Positions 8,529-16,705 of a stretch of DNA of 64,000 nt are shown here, piece by piece. A model generated the notes under the pieces. It had not been told where the DNA came from. It saw only the letters and a program-made list of their open reading frames with translations, and searched no databases. This stretch comes from an uncultured Alphaproteobacteria bacterium (GTDB lineage: Bacteria; Pseudomonadota; Alphaproteobacteria; CADEGL01): the NCBI GenBank assembly GCA_902826885.1, contig CADEGL010000001.1:163006-227005 (forward strand). Reading direction: 5' to 3'. Each line of letters starts with the position of its first letter. The stretch's first letter is position 1. The translations under genes were made by a program, and so were the position numbers.

Positions 8529-9740
8529 ATGGATTACGAAACGATCTTCAAGACAGCCACCGCCAAGGTTAAAGCGGAAGGCCGGTATCGCGTTTTCGCG
8601 GATCTGGAGCGGCAGGCGGGCAATTTCCCGATCGCCACCTGGCACGGCCCGAACGGCCCCCGCGACGTGGTGGTCTGGTGCGCCAACGACTATCTCGGCA
8701 TGGGCCAAAGTACGGTCGTGCGCACGGCCATGAAGGCAGCGATCGACAAATACGGCGCCGGGGCCGGCGGGACGCGCAACATCTCCGGCACCAACCACGT
8801 CCATGTCATGCTGGAGCGCGAGCTGGCCGACCTGCACGGCAAGGAGTCGGCTCTCTTGTTCACGTCCGGCTTCGTTTCCAACGAGGCCAGCATCCGGACC
8901 ATCGCCCAGCTTCTCGGCGATGTGGTCATCTTCTCGGATGAGATGAACCATGCCTCGATGATTCAAGGCATCCGCGACAGCCGGGCGGAAAAACGCATCT
9001 TCCGCCACAACGATCTGGCGCACCTGGAAGAGCTCCTGGCCGCCGTGCCCCGGGGCCGGCCCAAGCTGATCGCCTTCGAATCCGTCTATTCGATGGACGG
9101 CGACATCTCGCCCATCGGCCGCATCTGCGACCTCGCGCAGAAATACGGCGCCATGACCTATTTGGACGAAGTCCATGCTGTCGGCCTCTACGGCCCGCGC
9201 GGCGGCGGCGTGGCCGAGCGCGAAGGCTTGATGCATCGCCTGGACGTCATCGAAGGCACGCTGGGCAAAGCGTTCGGTGTGGTCGGCGGCTATATCGCCG
9301 GTTCGGCGGCGCTGATCGACGCCGTGCGCCTTCATGCACCGGGCTTCATCTTCACGACCGCCCTGCCGCCCGCCATCGCGGCCGGCGCGCTGGCCTCCGT
9401 GCGCCACCTGAAATCCAGCAATGCCGAGCGTGAACGGCATCAGGAGCGCGCCGCGCGCCTCAAGGCGATGCTGCGCCGCGCGGGCATCCCGTTCCTCGAT
9501 TCCGTCAGCCACATCGTCCCGGTGATCGTGGGCGATGCGCGCCTGTGCAAGGCAGCGACCGATGAGTTGTTGAGCCGCCACGGCCTCTATGTCCAGCCGA
9601 TCAACTATCCAACCGTGCCGCGCGGCACGGAGCGGCTGCGGCTGACGCCGACGCCCTTCCACACCGACGCGATGATGGAAGCCCTGGTCTTGGCCCTCGG
9701 CGAGATCTGGGACCGCCTGCACCTGCAGCGCGCGGCGTAA
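8529..9740 (+). CDS. hemA: 5-aminolevulinate synthase
   Basis: 403 residues, the normal length for the C4-pathway enzyme that condenses succinyl-CoA and glycine to 5-aminolevulinate, first step of tetrapyrrole synthesis in alphaproteobacteria. Evidence includes DYETIFKTA at the start, [10 protein letters not shown] (about 54-63), [12 protein letters not shown], the aspartate of [15 protein letters not shown] and the PLP lysine in [17 protein letters not shown]. The ATG at 8529 gives an N-terminus that matches the family; an upstream TTG/ATG start would add an Arg-rich tail with no support. It converges on a cation-efflux gene with only 3 nt between stops. Confidence 0.96.
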   Translation: MDYETIFKTATAKVKAEGRYRVFADLERQAGNFPIATWHGPNGPRDVVVWCANDYLGMGQSTVVRTAMKAAIDKYGAGAGGTRNISGTNHVHVMLERELADLHGKESALLFTSGFVSNEASIRTIAQLLGDVVIFSDEMNHASMIQGIRDSRAEKRIFRHNDLAHLEELLAAVPRGRPKLIAFESVYSMDGDISPIGRICDLAQKYGAMTYLDEVHAVGLYGPRGGGVAEREGLMHRLDVIEGTLGKAFGVVGGYIAGSAALIDAVRLHAPGFIFTTALPPAIAAGALASVRHLKSSNAERERHQERAARLKAMLRRAGIPFLDSVSHIVPVIVGDARLCKAATDELLSRHGLYVQPINYPTVPRGTERLRLTPTPFHTDAMMEALVLALGEIWDRLHLQRAA

Positions 9741-9743
9741 ACC

Positions 9744-10667
9744 TTACCCGACCGGGAAGGTCTGCCGGGGCTCGTCGAGCCCTTCCGGGTCCTGGTGGAT
9801 GATGACTTCGGCGGCAGGGAACGCTTCCCGCAGCCTGGCTTCGACCGCATCGGAAACCTCGTGCGCGCGCGCTAGGGTGGCTCCGCGATCCAGCTCGATA
9901 TGAAGTTGGATAAAGATGTCCCGGCCCGATGCGCGTGTGCGCAGATCATGCACGGACTTCACCTCCGGATGGGACTGGGCGATTTCGCGGATACGCTTCC
10001 GATCCTCGTCCGGCAGTTCGCGGTCCATGAGCTGATTCAGGGACTGCCGGATAATTTGCCAAGCACTCCAGACGATGTAGACGGCGATGACGCCTCCGAA
10101 AACCGGGTCAGCCCAATGCAAACCGAATTGCGTGGCTAGAACCAGTGCCACCGCCACGGCGGCGTTCGCCAACATATCCCCCAGGTAGTGGAGCTTGTCG
10201 GCCGAGATCGCCAAGGACGCGGTTTTGCGCACGACGTAGCGCTGGAACGATACCAGCCCCAGCGTCATCACGACGGAAATCCCCATTACGACCAGGGCCA
10301 GGACGCCTTTCTCGACCGGATGCGGGTCGATCAGGCGGCGCGCCACCTCGACGAACAAGAACAACGCCGAGCCCGCGATGAAGGCCGACTGGATCAGCCC
10401 GGCCAGCGGCTCCGCCTTGCCATGGCCAAAACGATGTTCGCGGTCGGCGGGCGTCAACGCCTGGCGTACGGCAAACAGATTCACCAGCGAAGCGGCGGCG
10501 TCGAGCATGGAGTCGACCAGTGTCGCCAGCATCGCCACCGAACCGGTCGCCAGCCATGCCGCGAATTTGAGCGCGATCAGGACCGCCGCGACAGACACCG
10601 AGGCATAGGTCGCCTGGCGCATCAGCCGCCCAGGATCGTCCCTCGCGTCCGGCGGCTGCAACGTCAT
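9744..10667 (-). CDS. Cation diffusion facilitator, FieF-like divalent-metal efflux pump
   Basis: 307 residues, with six hydrophobic segments and a cytoplasmic C-terminal domain. CDF proteins export Zn, Fe, Cd or Co in exchange for protons. The transport site residues are visible as D52xxxD56 (VDSMLDAA) and H160xxxD164 (HYLGDMLA), the same DDHD pattern as FieF. The C-terminal metal-sensing domain includes HDLRTRASG and HIELD. The start at 10667 lies 4 nt past the stop of pdxH, so the two genes are probably one transcript, with pdxH first. No metal regulator is seen nearby, so specificity is open. Confidence 0.92.
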   Translation of the reverse strand: MTLQPPDARDDPGRLMRQATYASVSVAAVLIALKFAAWLATGSVAMLATLVDSMLDAAASLVNLFAVRQALTPADREHRFGHGKAEPLAGLIQSAFIAGSALFLFVEVARRLIDPHPVEKGVLALVVMGISVVMTLGLVSFQRYVVRKTASLAISADKLHYLGDMLANAAVAVALVLATQFGLHWADPVFGGVIAVYIVWSAWQIIRQSLNQLMDRELPDEDRKRIREIAQSHPEVKSVHDLRTRASGRDIFIQLHIELDRGATLARAHEVSDAVEARLREAFPAAEVIIHQDPEGLDEPRQTFPVG

Positions 10668-10671
10668 GGGA

Positions 10672-11262
10672 TCAGGGATAAAGCTGTTCGGTCTGCCAGC
10701 CGCTGCCCGTGCGATGGAACATCAGACGGTCATGCAGGCGAAACGTGCCATCCTTCCAGAACTCGATTTCATCGGGCACCAATCGGAAGCCCGACCAGTG
10801 AGACGGGCGCGGCACCTTGCTCAGGCCGAACTTGGCGGCGAACTGCGCCACCTTTTTCTCCAACACGAAGCGGCCCTCGAGCGGCCGGGACTGATCGGAA
10901 GCCCAAGCTCCGATCTGGCTGCCACGCGCCCGGGTGGCGAAGTAAGCGTCGGCTTCCGCGTCCGACACCTTCTCAATCCGCCCCACCGCCCGAACCTGCC
11001 GGCGCAGCGATTTCCAGTGAAACAACAGCGCCCCTTGCGGGTTTGCCAGCAGTTCCTGTCCCTTGCGGCTCTCATAATTGGTGAAGAAGGTGAAGCCGCG
11101 TTCGTCGGCGTCCTTCAACAACACCATGCGCGCCGAGGGCCGCCCCGCCGGCGTGGCGCTGGCCAACGTCATGGCATTCGGGTCGTTCGGCTCACTCTTC
11201 TGCGCTTCTGCGAACCACTCGCGGAAAAGTCCGATCGGGTCGGCCTTGCGTTCGTCGTCCAT
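10672..11262 (-). CDS. pdxH: Pyridoxamine 5'-phosphate oxidase
   Basis: 196 residues. This FMN enzyme makes pyridoxal 5'-phosphate from pyridoxine- or pyridoxamine-phosphate, final step of vitamin B6 synthesis and salvage. Recognisable blocks are RMVLLKDAD (about 45-53), [32 protein letters not shown] and the C-terminal RLHDRLMF and GWQTEQLYP; the last motif is the family terminus. The length is slightly short against the E. coli enzyme, which is normal for alphaproteobacteria. It leads a probable two-gene unit with the cation efflux gene, and diverges from the glycine-zipper lipoprotein gene. Confidence 0.95.
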   Translation of the reverse strand: MDDERKADPIGLFREWFAEAQKSEPNDPNAMTLASATPAGRPSARMVLLKDADERGFTFFTNYESRKGQELLANPQGALLFHWKSLRRQVRAVGRIEKVSDAEADAYFATRARGSQIGAWASDQSRPLEGRFVLEKKVAQFAAKFGLSKVPRPSHWSGFRLVPDEIEFWKDGTFRLHDRLMFHRTGSGWQTEQLYP

Positions 11263-11320
11263 CGGTGTTGGTCCTGCTTTCGTTTCGTGGCTCAGAGTAC
11301 TCGACCGGCACCAGTCTTTT

Positions 11321-11349
11321 TAGACAGGAATCCCGGGCTGCGACATAAT
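11321..11349 (+). promoter_or_regulatory. Strong sigma70-type promoter for the glycine-zipper lipoprotein gene
   Basis: TAGACA (11321-11326) and CATAAT (11344-11349) are 17 bp apart; each matches consensus at 5 of 6 positions, the best such pair I found in the window. Transcription would start near 11356, leaving a leader of about 100 nt before the ATG at 11457. Confidence 0.6.
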
Positions 11350-11456
11350 TTGTGCTCCCGAGGGGGCCGGGAAAAGGGCCTGGAGAATGGCGCCATCGTG
11401 TTTCGCGTGGTGATCGGATTCCGGGCACGGGGATCATTCCGAACGGAGACAGCACC

Positions 11457-11939
11457 ATGATCACCAAGAAAATGGGGGTTGCCCTGATCGCCGTCGCGGC
11501 ATTGGCCGCCTGCGCACAGCAAGACGACGGCGGAAGCGGACTTGGCACTAAGACCACCATCGGCGCGCTTGGCGGCGCGGCTGGCGGTGGCTTGATCGCG
11601 GCTGCGGCCGGCGGCGGCGGCGCGGCCATCGCGGGCGGCGTCATCGTCGGCGGCCTCTTGGGCGGTGCGATGGGTAGCTATCTCGACAGTCAGGACAAAA
11701 AGACCGCGAACGAGACCGCCAATAAGGCGCTGGAAACCTCGCCCACCGGCCAGACATCGACCTGGAAGAACCCCGATAACGGCAACAGCGGCACCGTCAC
11801 CCCGACCAGGACCTTCAAGAACGCCCAGGGCCAGGACTGCCGGGAGTATCAGCAGACCATCACCGTCAGCGGCAAGACCGAGCAAGGCTACGGAACGGCC
11901 TGCCGGGACGCCGAGGGCAACTGGCGCATCGTCAGTTAA
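11457..11939 (+). CDS. Glycine-zipper outer-membrane lipoprotein (17 kDa surface antigen-like)
   Basis: 160 residues. A short basic start and hydrophobic stretch end in the lipobox LAAC, with the lipidated cysteine at residue 19. Residues about 30-65 are a Gly/Ala-rich double hydrophobic segment of glycine-zipper type (GALGGAAGGG and GGVIVGGLLGGAMG). The C-terminal part is polar with two cysteines (QDCREY, TACRD) and ends in NWRIVS. This resembles the Rickettsia 17-kDa antigen/SlyB-like group, which sits in the outer membrane and is linked to envelope integrity. The ATG at 11457 is the only start that places the signal at the N-terminus. Confidence 0.8.
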   Translation: MITKKMGVALIAVAALAACAQQDDGGSGLGTKTTIGALGGAAGGGLIAAAAGGGGAAIAGGVIVGGLLGGAMGSYLDSQDKKTANETANKALETSPTGQTSTWKNPDNGNSGTVTPTRTFKNAQGQDCREYQQTITVSGKTEQGYGTACRDAEGNWRIVS

Positions 11940-12073
11940 CCCCGGAGGCCGCCGGAAGATCGGGGCGCAAGCGGCCGCGTCCCCGTCGATTCGCAGCCCT
12001 TCGCCTTCCTCGTTTGCCGGTATTTGTGTAGGATGCCGCTCCCTCGTTACCGGACGTCAAGGAGACAAGGCGA

Positions 12074-12916
12074 ATGACCGAAGCGCGCGGCCTCATGGCC
12101 GGAAAGCGCGGCCTCATCATGGGGGTCGCAAACGAGCGCTCGATCGCTTGGGGCATCGCCAAGGCGGCGGCCACCCACGGCGCGGAACTGGCTTTCACCT
12201 ATCAGGGCGAGGCGCTGGAGAAGCGCGTGCGGCCGCTGGCCCAGTCCATCGGCTCCGACATCCTGGAGCCCTGTGACGTGACCGATGCGGCCAGCGTCCA
12301 GGCTCTGTTCGAAACACTGGGCAAGAAGTGGGGTAAACTGGACTTCGCCGTCCACGCCATCGCCTTCTCGGACAAAGACCAACTCAAGGGCCGCTACGTC
12401 GACACGACGCGGGATAACTTCGTCCGCACGATGGACATCTCCTGCTACTCTTTCACCGAGATGTGCCGCTTCGCCGCGCCGCTGATGACCGGCGGCGGCA
12501 GCCTGCTCACCCTCACCTACTACGGCGCTGAGCGCGTGATGCCGCATTACAACGTCATGGGCGTGGCCAAGGCCGCGCTGGAGGCCAGCGTGCGTTATCT
12601 TGCCGCCGACCTGGGCAAGCAGGGCATTCGCGTCAACGCGATCTCGGCCGGCCCGATCAAGACGCTGGCCGCGTCGGGTATCGGCGATTTCCGCCATATC
12701 CTGAAGTGGAACGAGCTTAACTCCCCGCTCCGCCGCAACGTGACGACGGAGGAGGTTGGCGGCTCGGCGCTCTATCTTCTGAGCGATCTGGGCAGCGCCG
12801 TTACGGGCGAGATTCACCATGTGGACAGCGGCTACAACGTCATCGGCATGATGGCCGTGGACAACGCGGCCGAGGTTTCCGCCATGCTGGCGGACTTCAG
12901 TAGCACCAAGTCCTGA
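12074..12916 (+). CDS. fabI: Enoyl-[acyl-carrier-protein] reductase (NADH)
   Basis: 280 residues. FabI reduces trans-2-enoyl-ACP in the last step of each fatty acid elongation cycle. Seen are the SDR-type nucleotide start [18 protein letters not shown] (about 16-33), [10 protein letters not shown], and the catalytic Tyr-x6-Lys in [11 protein letters not shown], then [13 protein letters not shown], the family's substrate-loop region. The ATG at 12074 follows AAGGAGACAAGG. aroC starts 2 nt after the stop, so the two are very likely co-transcribed. This is a housekeeping gene and the usual target of triclosan-type inhibitors. Confidence 0.96.
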   Translation: MTEARGLMAGKRGLIMGVANERSIAWGIAKAAATHGAELAFTYQGEALEKRVRPLAQSIGSDILEPCDVTDAASVQALFETLGKKWGKLDFAVHAIAFSDKDQLKGRYVDTTRDNFVRTMDISCYSFTEMCRFAAPLMTGGGSLLTLTYYGAERVMPHYNVMGVAKAALEASVRYLAADLGKQGIRVNAISAGPIKTLAASGIGDFRHILKWNELNSPLRRNVTTEEVGGSALYLLSDLGSAVTGEIHHVDSGYNVIGMMAVDNAAEVSAMLADFSSTKS

Positions 12917-12918
12917 GG

Positions 12919-14001
12919 ATGGCCGGCAACAGCCTCGGCCAGATCTTCCGCTTCACGACGTGGGGTGAAAGCCACGGTCCGGCGATTGGCTGCGTTGTCG
13001 ACGGCGCACCGCCGCGTATTCCCCTGGCCGAAGCCGACATCCAATCCTGGCTCGACCGCCGACGCCCCGGCCAGTCGCGCTTCACCACCCAGCGCCAGGA
13101 ACCGGATCAAGTCAAAATCCTCTCCGGTGTCTTCGAAGGCGTTACCACGGGGACCCCGATCTCGCTCCTGATCGAGAACGTGGACCAACGCTCCAAGGAC
13201 TATTCCGACATCAAGGACAGGTTCCGCCCCGGTCACGCGGACCATACCTACTGGGCAAAGTACGGCGTTCGCGACTATCGCGGCGGCGGACGCTCGTCCG
13301 CGCGCGAGACGGCCTCGCGTGTCGCGGCCGGCGCCGTCGCGCGCAAGATCCTCGCCCAGGCTTTGGGCAGCGCCTTTCGTGTGCGCGGCGCCTTGGTCCA
13401 GATCGGCCCGCATGCGATCGATCGCGGCCGCTGGGATTGGGCCGAAATCGAGAACAACCCCTTCTGGTGCCCCGACGCCAAGACGGCGGAGAAGTGGGCG
13501 GCTTACCTCGATGAGGTTCGCAAGGAAGGCTCCTCGGCCGGCGCCGTCATCGAAGTGGTGGCCGAAGGCGTTCCGGCGGGTCTGGGCGAGCCGATCTACG
13601 GCAAGCTGGACGCCGATCTGGCCGGCGCCATGATGAGCATCAACGCGGTCAAGGGTGTGGAGATCGGCAGCGGTTTCGCCGCCGCCGCCATGCGCGGCGA
13701 GGATGCCCATGACGAAATGCGCATGAAGGATGGGCGCATCAGTTTCCTGTCCAATCACGCGGGCGGCATCCTGGGCGGCATCTCGAACGGTGAGCCCCTA
13801 GTGGCGCGGTTCGCCGTCAAGCCGACCAGCTCGATCTTGACACCCCGCCGCGGGGTGACCGTGGACGGCAGGGATGTGGACGTACGCACCACGGGCCGGC
13901 ACGACCCGTGCGTCGGTATCCGCGCCGTGCCGGTGGGCGAAGCCATGATGGCCTGCGTCCTGGCGGACCATTGGATGCGCCACAAAGCGCAGTGCGATTA
14001 A
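12919..14001 (+). CDS. aroC: Chorismate synthase
   Basis: 360 residues. It eliminates phosphate from 5-enolpyruvylshikimate-3-phosphate to give chorismate, using reduced FMN. The three family signatures are present: [14 protein letters not shown] near the N-terminus, the run RPGHADHTY followed by [13 protein letters not shown] (about 95-130), and the C-terminal [17 protein letters not shown]. The N-terminal [17 protein letters not shown] is also typical. It sits 2 nt downstream of fabI with an SD-like TGAGG, and precedes an AhpD-like gene by 16 nt, so a three-gene operon is likely. Confidence 0.97.
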   Translation: MAGNSLGQIFRFTTWGESHGPAIGCVVDGAPPRIPLAEADIQSWLDRRRPGQSRFTTQRQEPDQVKILSGVFEGVTTGTPISLLIENVDQRSKDYSDIKDRFRPGHADHTYWAKYGVRDYRGGGRSSARETASRVAAGAVARKILAQALGSAFRVRGALVQIGPHAIDRGRWDWAEIENNPFWCPDAKTAEKWAAYLDEVRKEGSSAGAVIEVVAEGVPAGLGEPIYGKLDADLAGAMMSINAVKGVEIGSGFAAAAMRGEDAHDEMRMKDGRISFLSNHAGGILGGISNGEPLVARFAVKPTSSILTPRRGVTVDGRDVDVRTTGRHDPCVGIRAVPVGEAMMACVLADHWMRHKAQCD

Positions 14002-14017
14002 AAATTTCGGAGCGGAC

Positions 14018-14590
14018 ATGCCCCAGCCCAAGCACGTGATGGCGTTGAAGGTCCCTAAATCGCCCAAGCTCGACAAGGAGATGCAGGCTTACTTCAAGCT
14101 GTGCGAGGAGAAGCTGGGCTTCGTCCCCAACGTGCTGAAGGCCTACACGCTGCGTCCGGAAAAGCTGCGCAACTTCGTGGCCACCTACAACACGCTGATG
14201 CTGGGCGATTCGGGCCTGTCCAAGCTCGAACGCGAGATGATCGCGGTCGTCGTCTCCTGCGTGAACCATTGCTACTACTGCCTGGTCGCGCACGGTCAGG
14301 CCGTGCGGCATCTCTCCGGCGATCCGGAACTGGGTGAGATGCTGACGCGCAACTACCGCGTGGCGAAGCTGTCCAAGCGCCACCGTGCCATGCTGGACTT
14401 CGCCTGGAAACTGACCGAGACGCCGACCAAAGTCGAAGAGCCTGACCGCCAGGCTCTGCGCAAGGTTGGCTTCAGCGACGAAGATATCTTCGATATCTGC
14501 GACGTGGCCGCGTTTTATAACGCGTCGAATCGCATGGCTATCGGCACCGACATGATGCCGAACGCCGAGTACCACAAGCGCAGCCGCTAG
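14018..14590 (+). CDS. AhpD/carboxymuconolactone decarboxylase-like peroxidase-related protein
   Basis: 190 residues, all-helical AhpD-like fold. The redox motif Cys-x-x-Cys followed by a histidine is clear (NHCYYCLVAHG, about 85-95). Members labelled peroxidase-related use this pair in alkylhydroperoxidase-type chemistry. The N-terminal KLGFVPNVLKAY block and the C-terminal FYNASNRMAIG are family features. CGGAGCGG precedes the ATG at 14018 at good spacing. It is 16 nt behind aroC, so likely shares that transcript, but nothing in the sequence ties it to chorismate synthesis. The physiological substrate is unknown. Confidence 0.85.
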   Translation: MPQPKHVMALKVPKSPKLDKEMQAYFKLCEEKLGFVPNVLKAYTLRPEKLRNFVATYNTLMLGDSGLSKLEREMIAVVVSCVNHCYYCLVAHGQAVRHLSGDPELGEMLTRNYRVAKLSKRHRAMLDFAWKLTETPTKVEEPDRQALRKVGFSDEDIFDICDVAAFYNASNRMAIGTDMMPNAEYHKRSR

Positions 14591-14599
14591 ACCCCGCCC

Positions 14600-15868
14600 T
14601 TACCGCTTGAACAGCGCCGCGAGTTCCACGTGCGGTGACCAGAGGAACTGGTCCACCGGCAGGACACGCACGAGCTTGTAGCCGCCGTCCACCAAGATGC
14701 GCGCATCGCGGGCGAAGGTGCCGGGCTCGCAAGAGACCGCCAGCACGGTCGGCACGCGAGACTTGGCTAAAGCCATCGACTGCGCCTGGGCGCCCGCGCG
14801 CGGCGGATCGAACACGACCGCGTCGTAGGCGCCCAGTTCGTTCGGCGCCAAAGGCTTTGTCATCAGGTCGCGCACCTTGGTGCTGATACGCGTCATCCGC
14901 CCGGTCTTGGCGGTCTGCTCCACGGCCTGCACCAGCCGCGCGTTGTCGTCGAACGCGGCGACCGACGCACCGCCATGGGCCAGCGGGAACGTAAAGGTGC
15001 CGCTACCGGCGAACAGGTCGGCCACACGCTTGGCGCCGCCTACGCCCGCCATCACCACCTCGGTCAGTGCCGCCTCGCCCGCCTTGGTCGCCTGCAGGAA
15101 AGCGCCCGGCGGCACCTCGACCGCCACGCCGCCGAAAGTCACGCGCACCGGGCGACGCTCCACCAGCGCTTCGGCGCGCGATTCGGCCGGATGGCGGCGC
15201 GAGACGCGCGCGATGTCGTGCTGCTCGGCCAGAACGCCGAAGCGCTTTTTGCCTCCCTGCCCCAGCGAGACCGTGGTGATCAGCAGAAGGTCCAGGCCGT
15301 TGTCGGTCGCGTTGACCACCACTTCGGCCTTCTCGCCCGGGCGCAGCAACGCGGTCAGGCACGCGCGCAGAGGCGCGATCAGCCCGGCGATCTCGGGCAA
15401 GACGACGTGGCATTCTTTGAGGTCGATGACCCTGTGGCTGCCGCGCGCGTTGAAGCCGAACAGCATGTCCTCATCGCGCCGGATGGCGGTGAAGTCGGCG
15501 CGGCGGCGCGTGGCCCGGGCGGCCGGGCGAATCGGCTCGAGGCGTTCGACCGGCAGGTTCCGGCGCTTGAGCGCCGAACGCACCAGGTCCTGCTTCCATG
15601 CGAGATACGCCTCGTCGGACAGATGCTGAAGCGCGCAGCCCCCGCATTCGCCGAAATGGCGGCAGGGTGGCTGGGCCCGGCCGGGACCGGGCTCGACCAG
15701 TTTCACCAGATGCGCCGCGAAGCCGTCGCCCTGGGCCTCGCTCACGCGCGCGACGACGCGGTCGCCCGCCGTCGTGAACGGGATATAGAGGCGCTTGTCG
15801 CCCGCACGGCCAACGCCGTCGCCGCGCGCGGCGATCTCTTCGACCTTCACTTCGACTTCGTGACGCAT
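14600..15868 (-). CDS. TrmA/RumA-family RNA (uracil-5-)-methyltransferase
   Basis: 422 residues. The N-terminal part looks like a TRAM RNA-binding domain, then a cysteine cluster CRHFGECGGC (about 68-77) plus a later Cys suited to bind 4Fe-4S as in RumA/RlmD. The C-terminal SAM-dependent domain has DLFAGSGTFTFPLA, FDPPRAGA and the catalytic cysteine in VLAVSCEPGTFARD. These enzymes make 5-methyluridine in 23S rRNA or tRNA. The ATG at 15868 overlaps the tlyA stop by 1 nt (TGATG), a translationally coupled arrangement. Which base is modified is not readable; RlmC/RlmD-like 23S activity is most likely. Confidence 0.9.
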   Translation of the reverse strand: MRHEVEVKVEEIAARGDGVGRAGDKRLYIPFTTAGDRVVARVSEAQGDGFAAHLVKLVEPGPGRAQPPCRHFGECGGCALQHLSDEAYLAWKQDLVRSALKRRNLPVERLEPIRPAARATRRRADFTAIRRDEDMLFGFNARGSHRVIDLKECHVVLPEIAGLIAPLRACLTALLRPGEKAEVVVNATDNGLDLLLITTVSLGQGGKKRFGVLAEQHDIARVSRRHPAESRAEALVERRPVRVTFGGVAVEVPPGAFLQATKAGEAALTEVVMAGVGGAKRVADLFAGSGTFTFPLAHGGASVAAFDDNARLVQAVEQTAKTGRMTRISTKVRDLMTKPLAPNELGAYDAVVFDPPRAGAQAQSMALAKSRVPTVLAVSCEPGTFARDARILVDGGYKLVRVLPVDQFLWSPHVELAALFKR

Positions 15869-16635
15869 CAGCCGTCCTTCCGCGCGGCGACAAGAAATTC
15901 CTTGTTGCCGTCCTGTCCCTCGATCGGACTGTCGATCACGTCCTCGACCGTCCAGCCCACCGCCGCAAGCCACGACCGGATACGCGCGCAGACCTCATTA
16001 TGCAAGACCGGGTCGCGCACGATGCCGCCCTTGCCCACCTGACTCTTGCCGACCTCGAACTGGGGCTTAATCAAAGCAGCCAGGCGCGCGCCCGATTCGG
16101 CCAGCGCCAAGGGTGCCGGCAGCACAACCTCAAGCCCGATGAAGCTGGCATCGCAGACAACCAGGCCGATCGTCTCCGGCACCTCGGCGCGCGTCAGATG
16201 CCGGGCGTTGGTCCGCTCCAGCACCGTCACGCGCGGGTCTTGACGCAGCTTCCAGGCCAGTTGCCCATGCCCCACGTCAACCGCATAAACCCGCGCCGCG
16301 CCGCGCGAAAGCAGCACGTCGGTGAAGCCGCCGGTCGAAGCCCCCACGTCCAGGCAAATCAGACCCGCGGGATCGATGCGAAAATGGTCCAGCGCCCGCG
16401 CAAGCTTGAGCCCTCCCCGCGAAACCCAGGGATGATCCGGCTCCTTGAGGGCAAGCGGTATGTCCGAGGCCAGCATCTGGCCCGGCTTTTCCACGCGCTT
16501 GTCGCCCGTCATCACCTTGCCGGCAATGATGAGGGCTTGGGCGCGGGCGCGGCTTTCCACCAAGCCCCGCGCTTGAACCAGCGCGTCCGCCCGCATGCGG
16601 CGCGGTCCCTCCGCTTTCGTGTCTCTATCCGTCAT
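15868..16635 (-). CDS. tlyA: TlyA-family rRNA (cytidine-2'-O)-methyltransferase/hemolysin-like protein
   Basis: 255 residues. An N-terminal S4-like RNA-binding region (LVESRARAQALIIAGKV, about 21-37, and VSRGGLKLARAL) is followed by an FtsJ-type Rossmann methyltransferase domain with LDVGASTGGFTDVLL and VVCDASFIGLEVVLP. TlyA proteins methylate the 2'-OH of cytidines in 16S and 23S rRNA; the haemolysin label is historical. The ATG at 16635 (MTDRDTK) removes a non-homologous extension. The start lies 19 nt downstream of a strong hairpin behind dxs, so tlyA may need its own promoter or read-through. It is coupled to the downstream RNA methyltransferase gene. Confidence 0.92.
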   Translation of the reverse strand: MTDRDTKAEGPRRMRADALVQARGLVESRARAQALIIAGKVMTGDKRVEKPGQMLASDIPLALKEPDHPWVSRGGLKLARALDHFRIDPAGLICLDVGASTGGFTDVLLSRGAARVYAVDVGHGQLAWKLRQDPRVTVLERTNARHLTRAEVPETIGLVVCDASFIGLEVVLPAPLALAESGARLAALIKPQFEVGKSQVGKGGIVRDPVLHNEVCARIRSWLAAVGWTVEDVIDSPIEGQDGNKEFLVAARKDG

Positions 16636-16653
16636 CGCCCGGTCCCAAACAGA

Positions 16654-16677
16654 AACGGCGGCCTGCCGGCCGCCGTT
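16654..16677 (-). terminator. Perfect 10-bp stem-loop between dxs and tlyA
   Basis: AACGGCGGCC (16654-16663), a 4-nt loop and GGCCGCCGTT (16668-16677) form a perfect GC-rich hairpin. Read on the minus strand it follows dxs by 28 nt, and the bases after the stem are T-rich (TTTCTGTTT). This fits a rho-independent terminator or an attenuator limiting read-through into tlyA. Confidence 0.7.
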
Positions 16678-16705
16678 CTTGTGCATCGCCGACGTTGTGT
16701 TTGCG

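Noticed and set aside
9741-9761. ACCTTACCC...GGGAAGGT dyad between the hemA and cation-efflux stops as a bidirectional terminator
   Set aside because: The stem has a bulge, a very short loop and no flanking T-tracts, and part of it is coding sequence.
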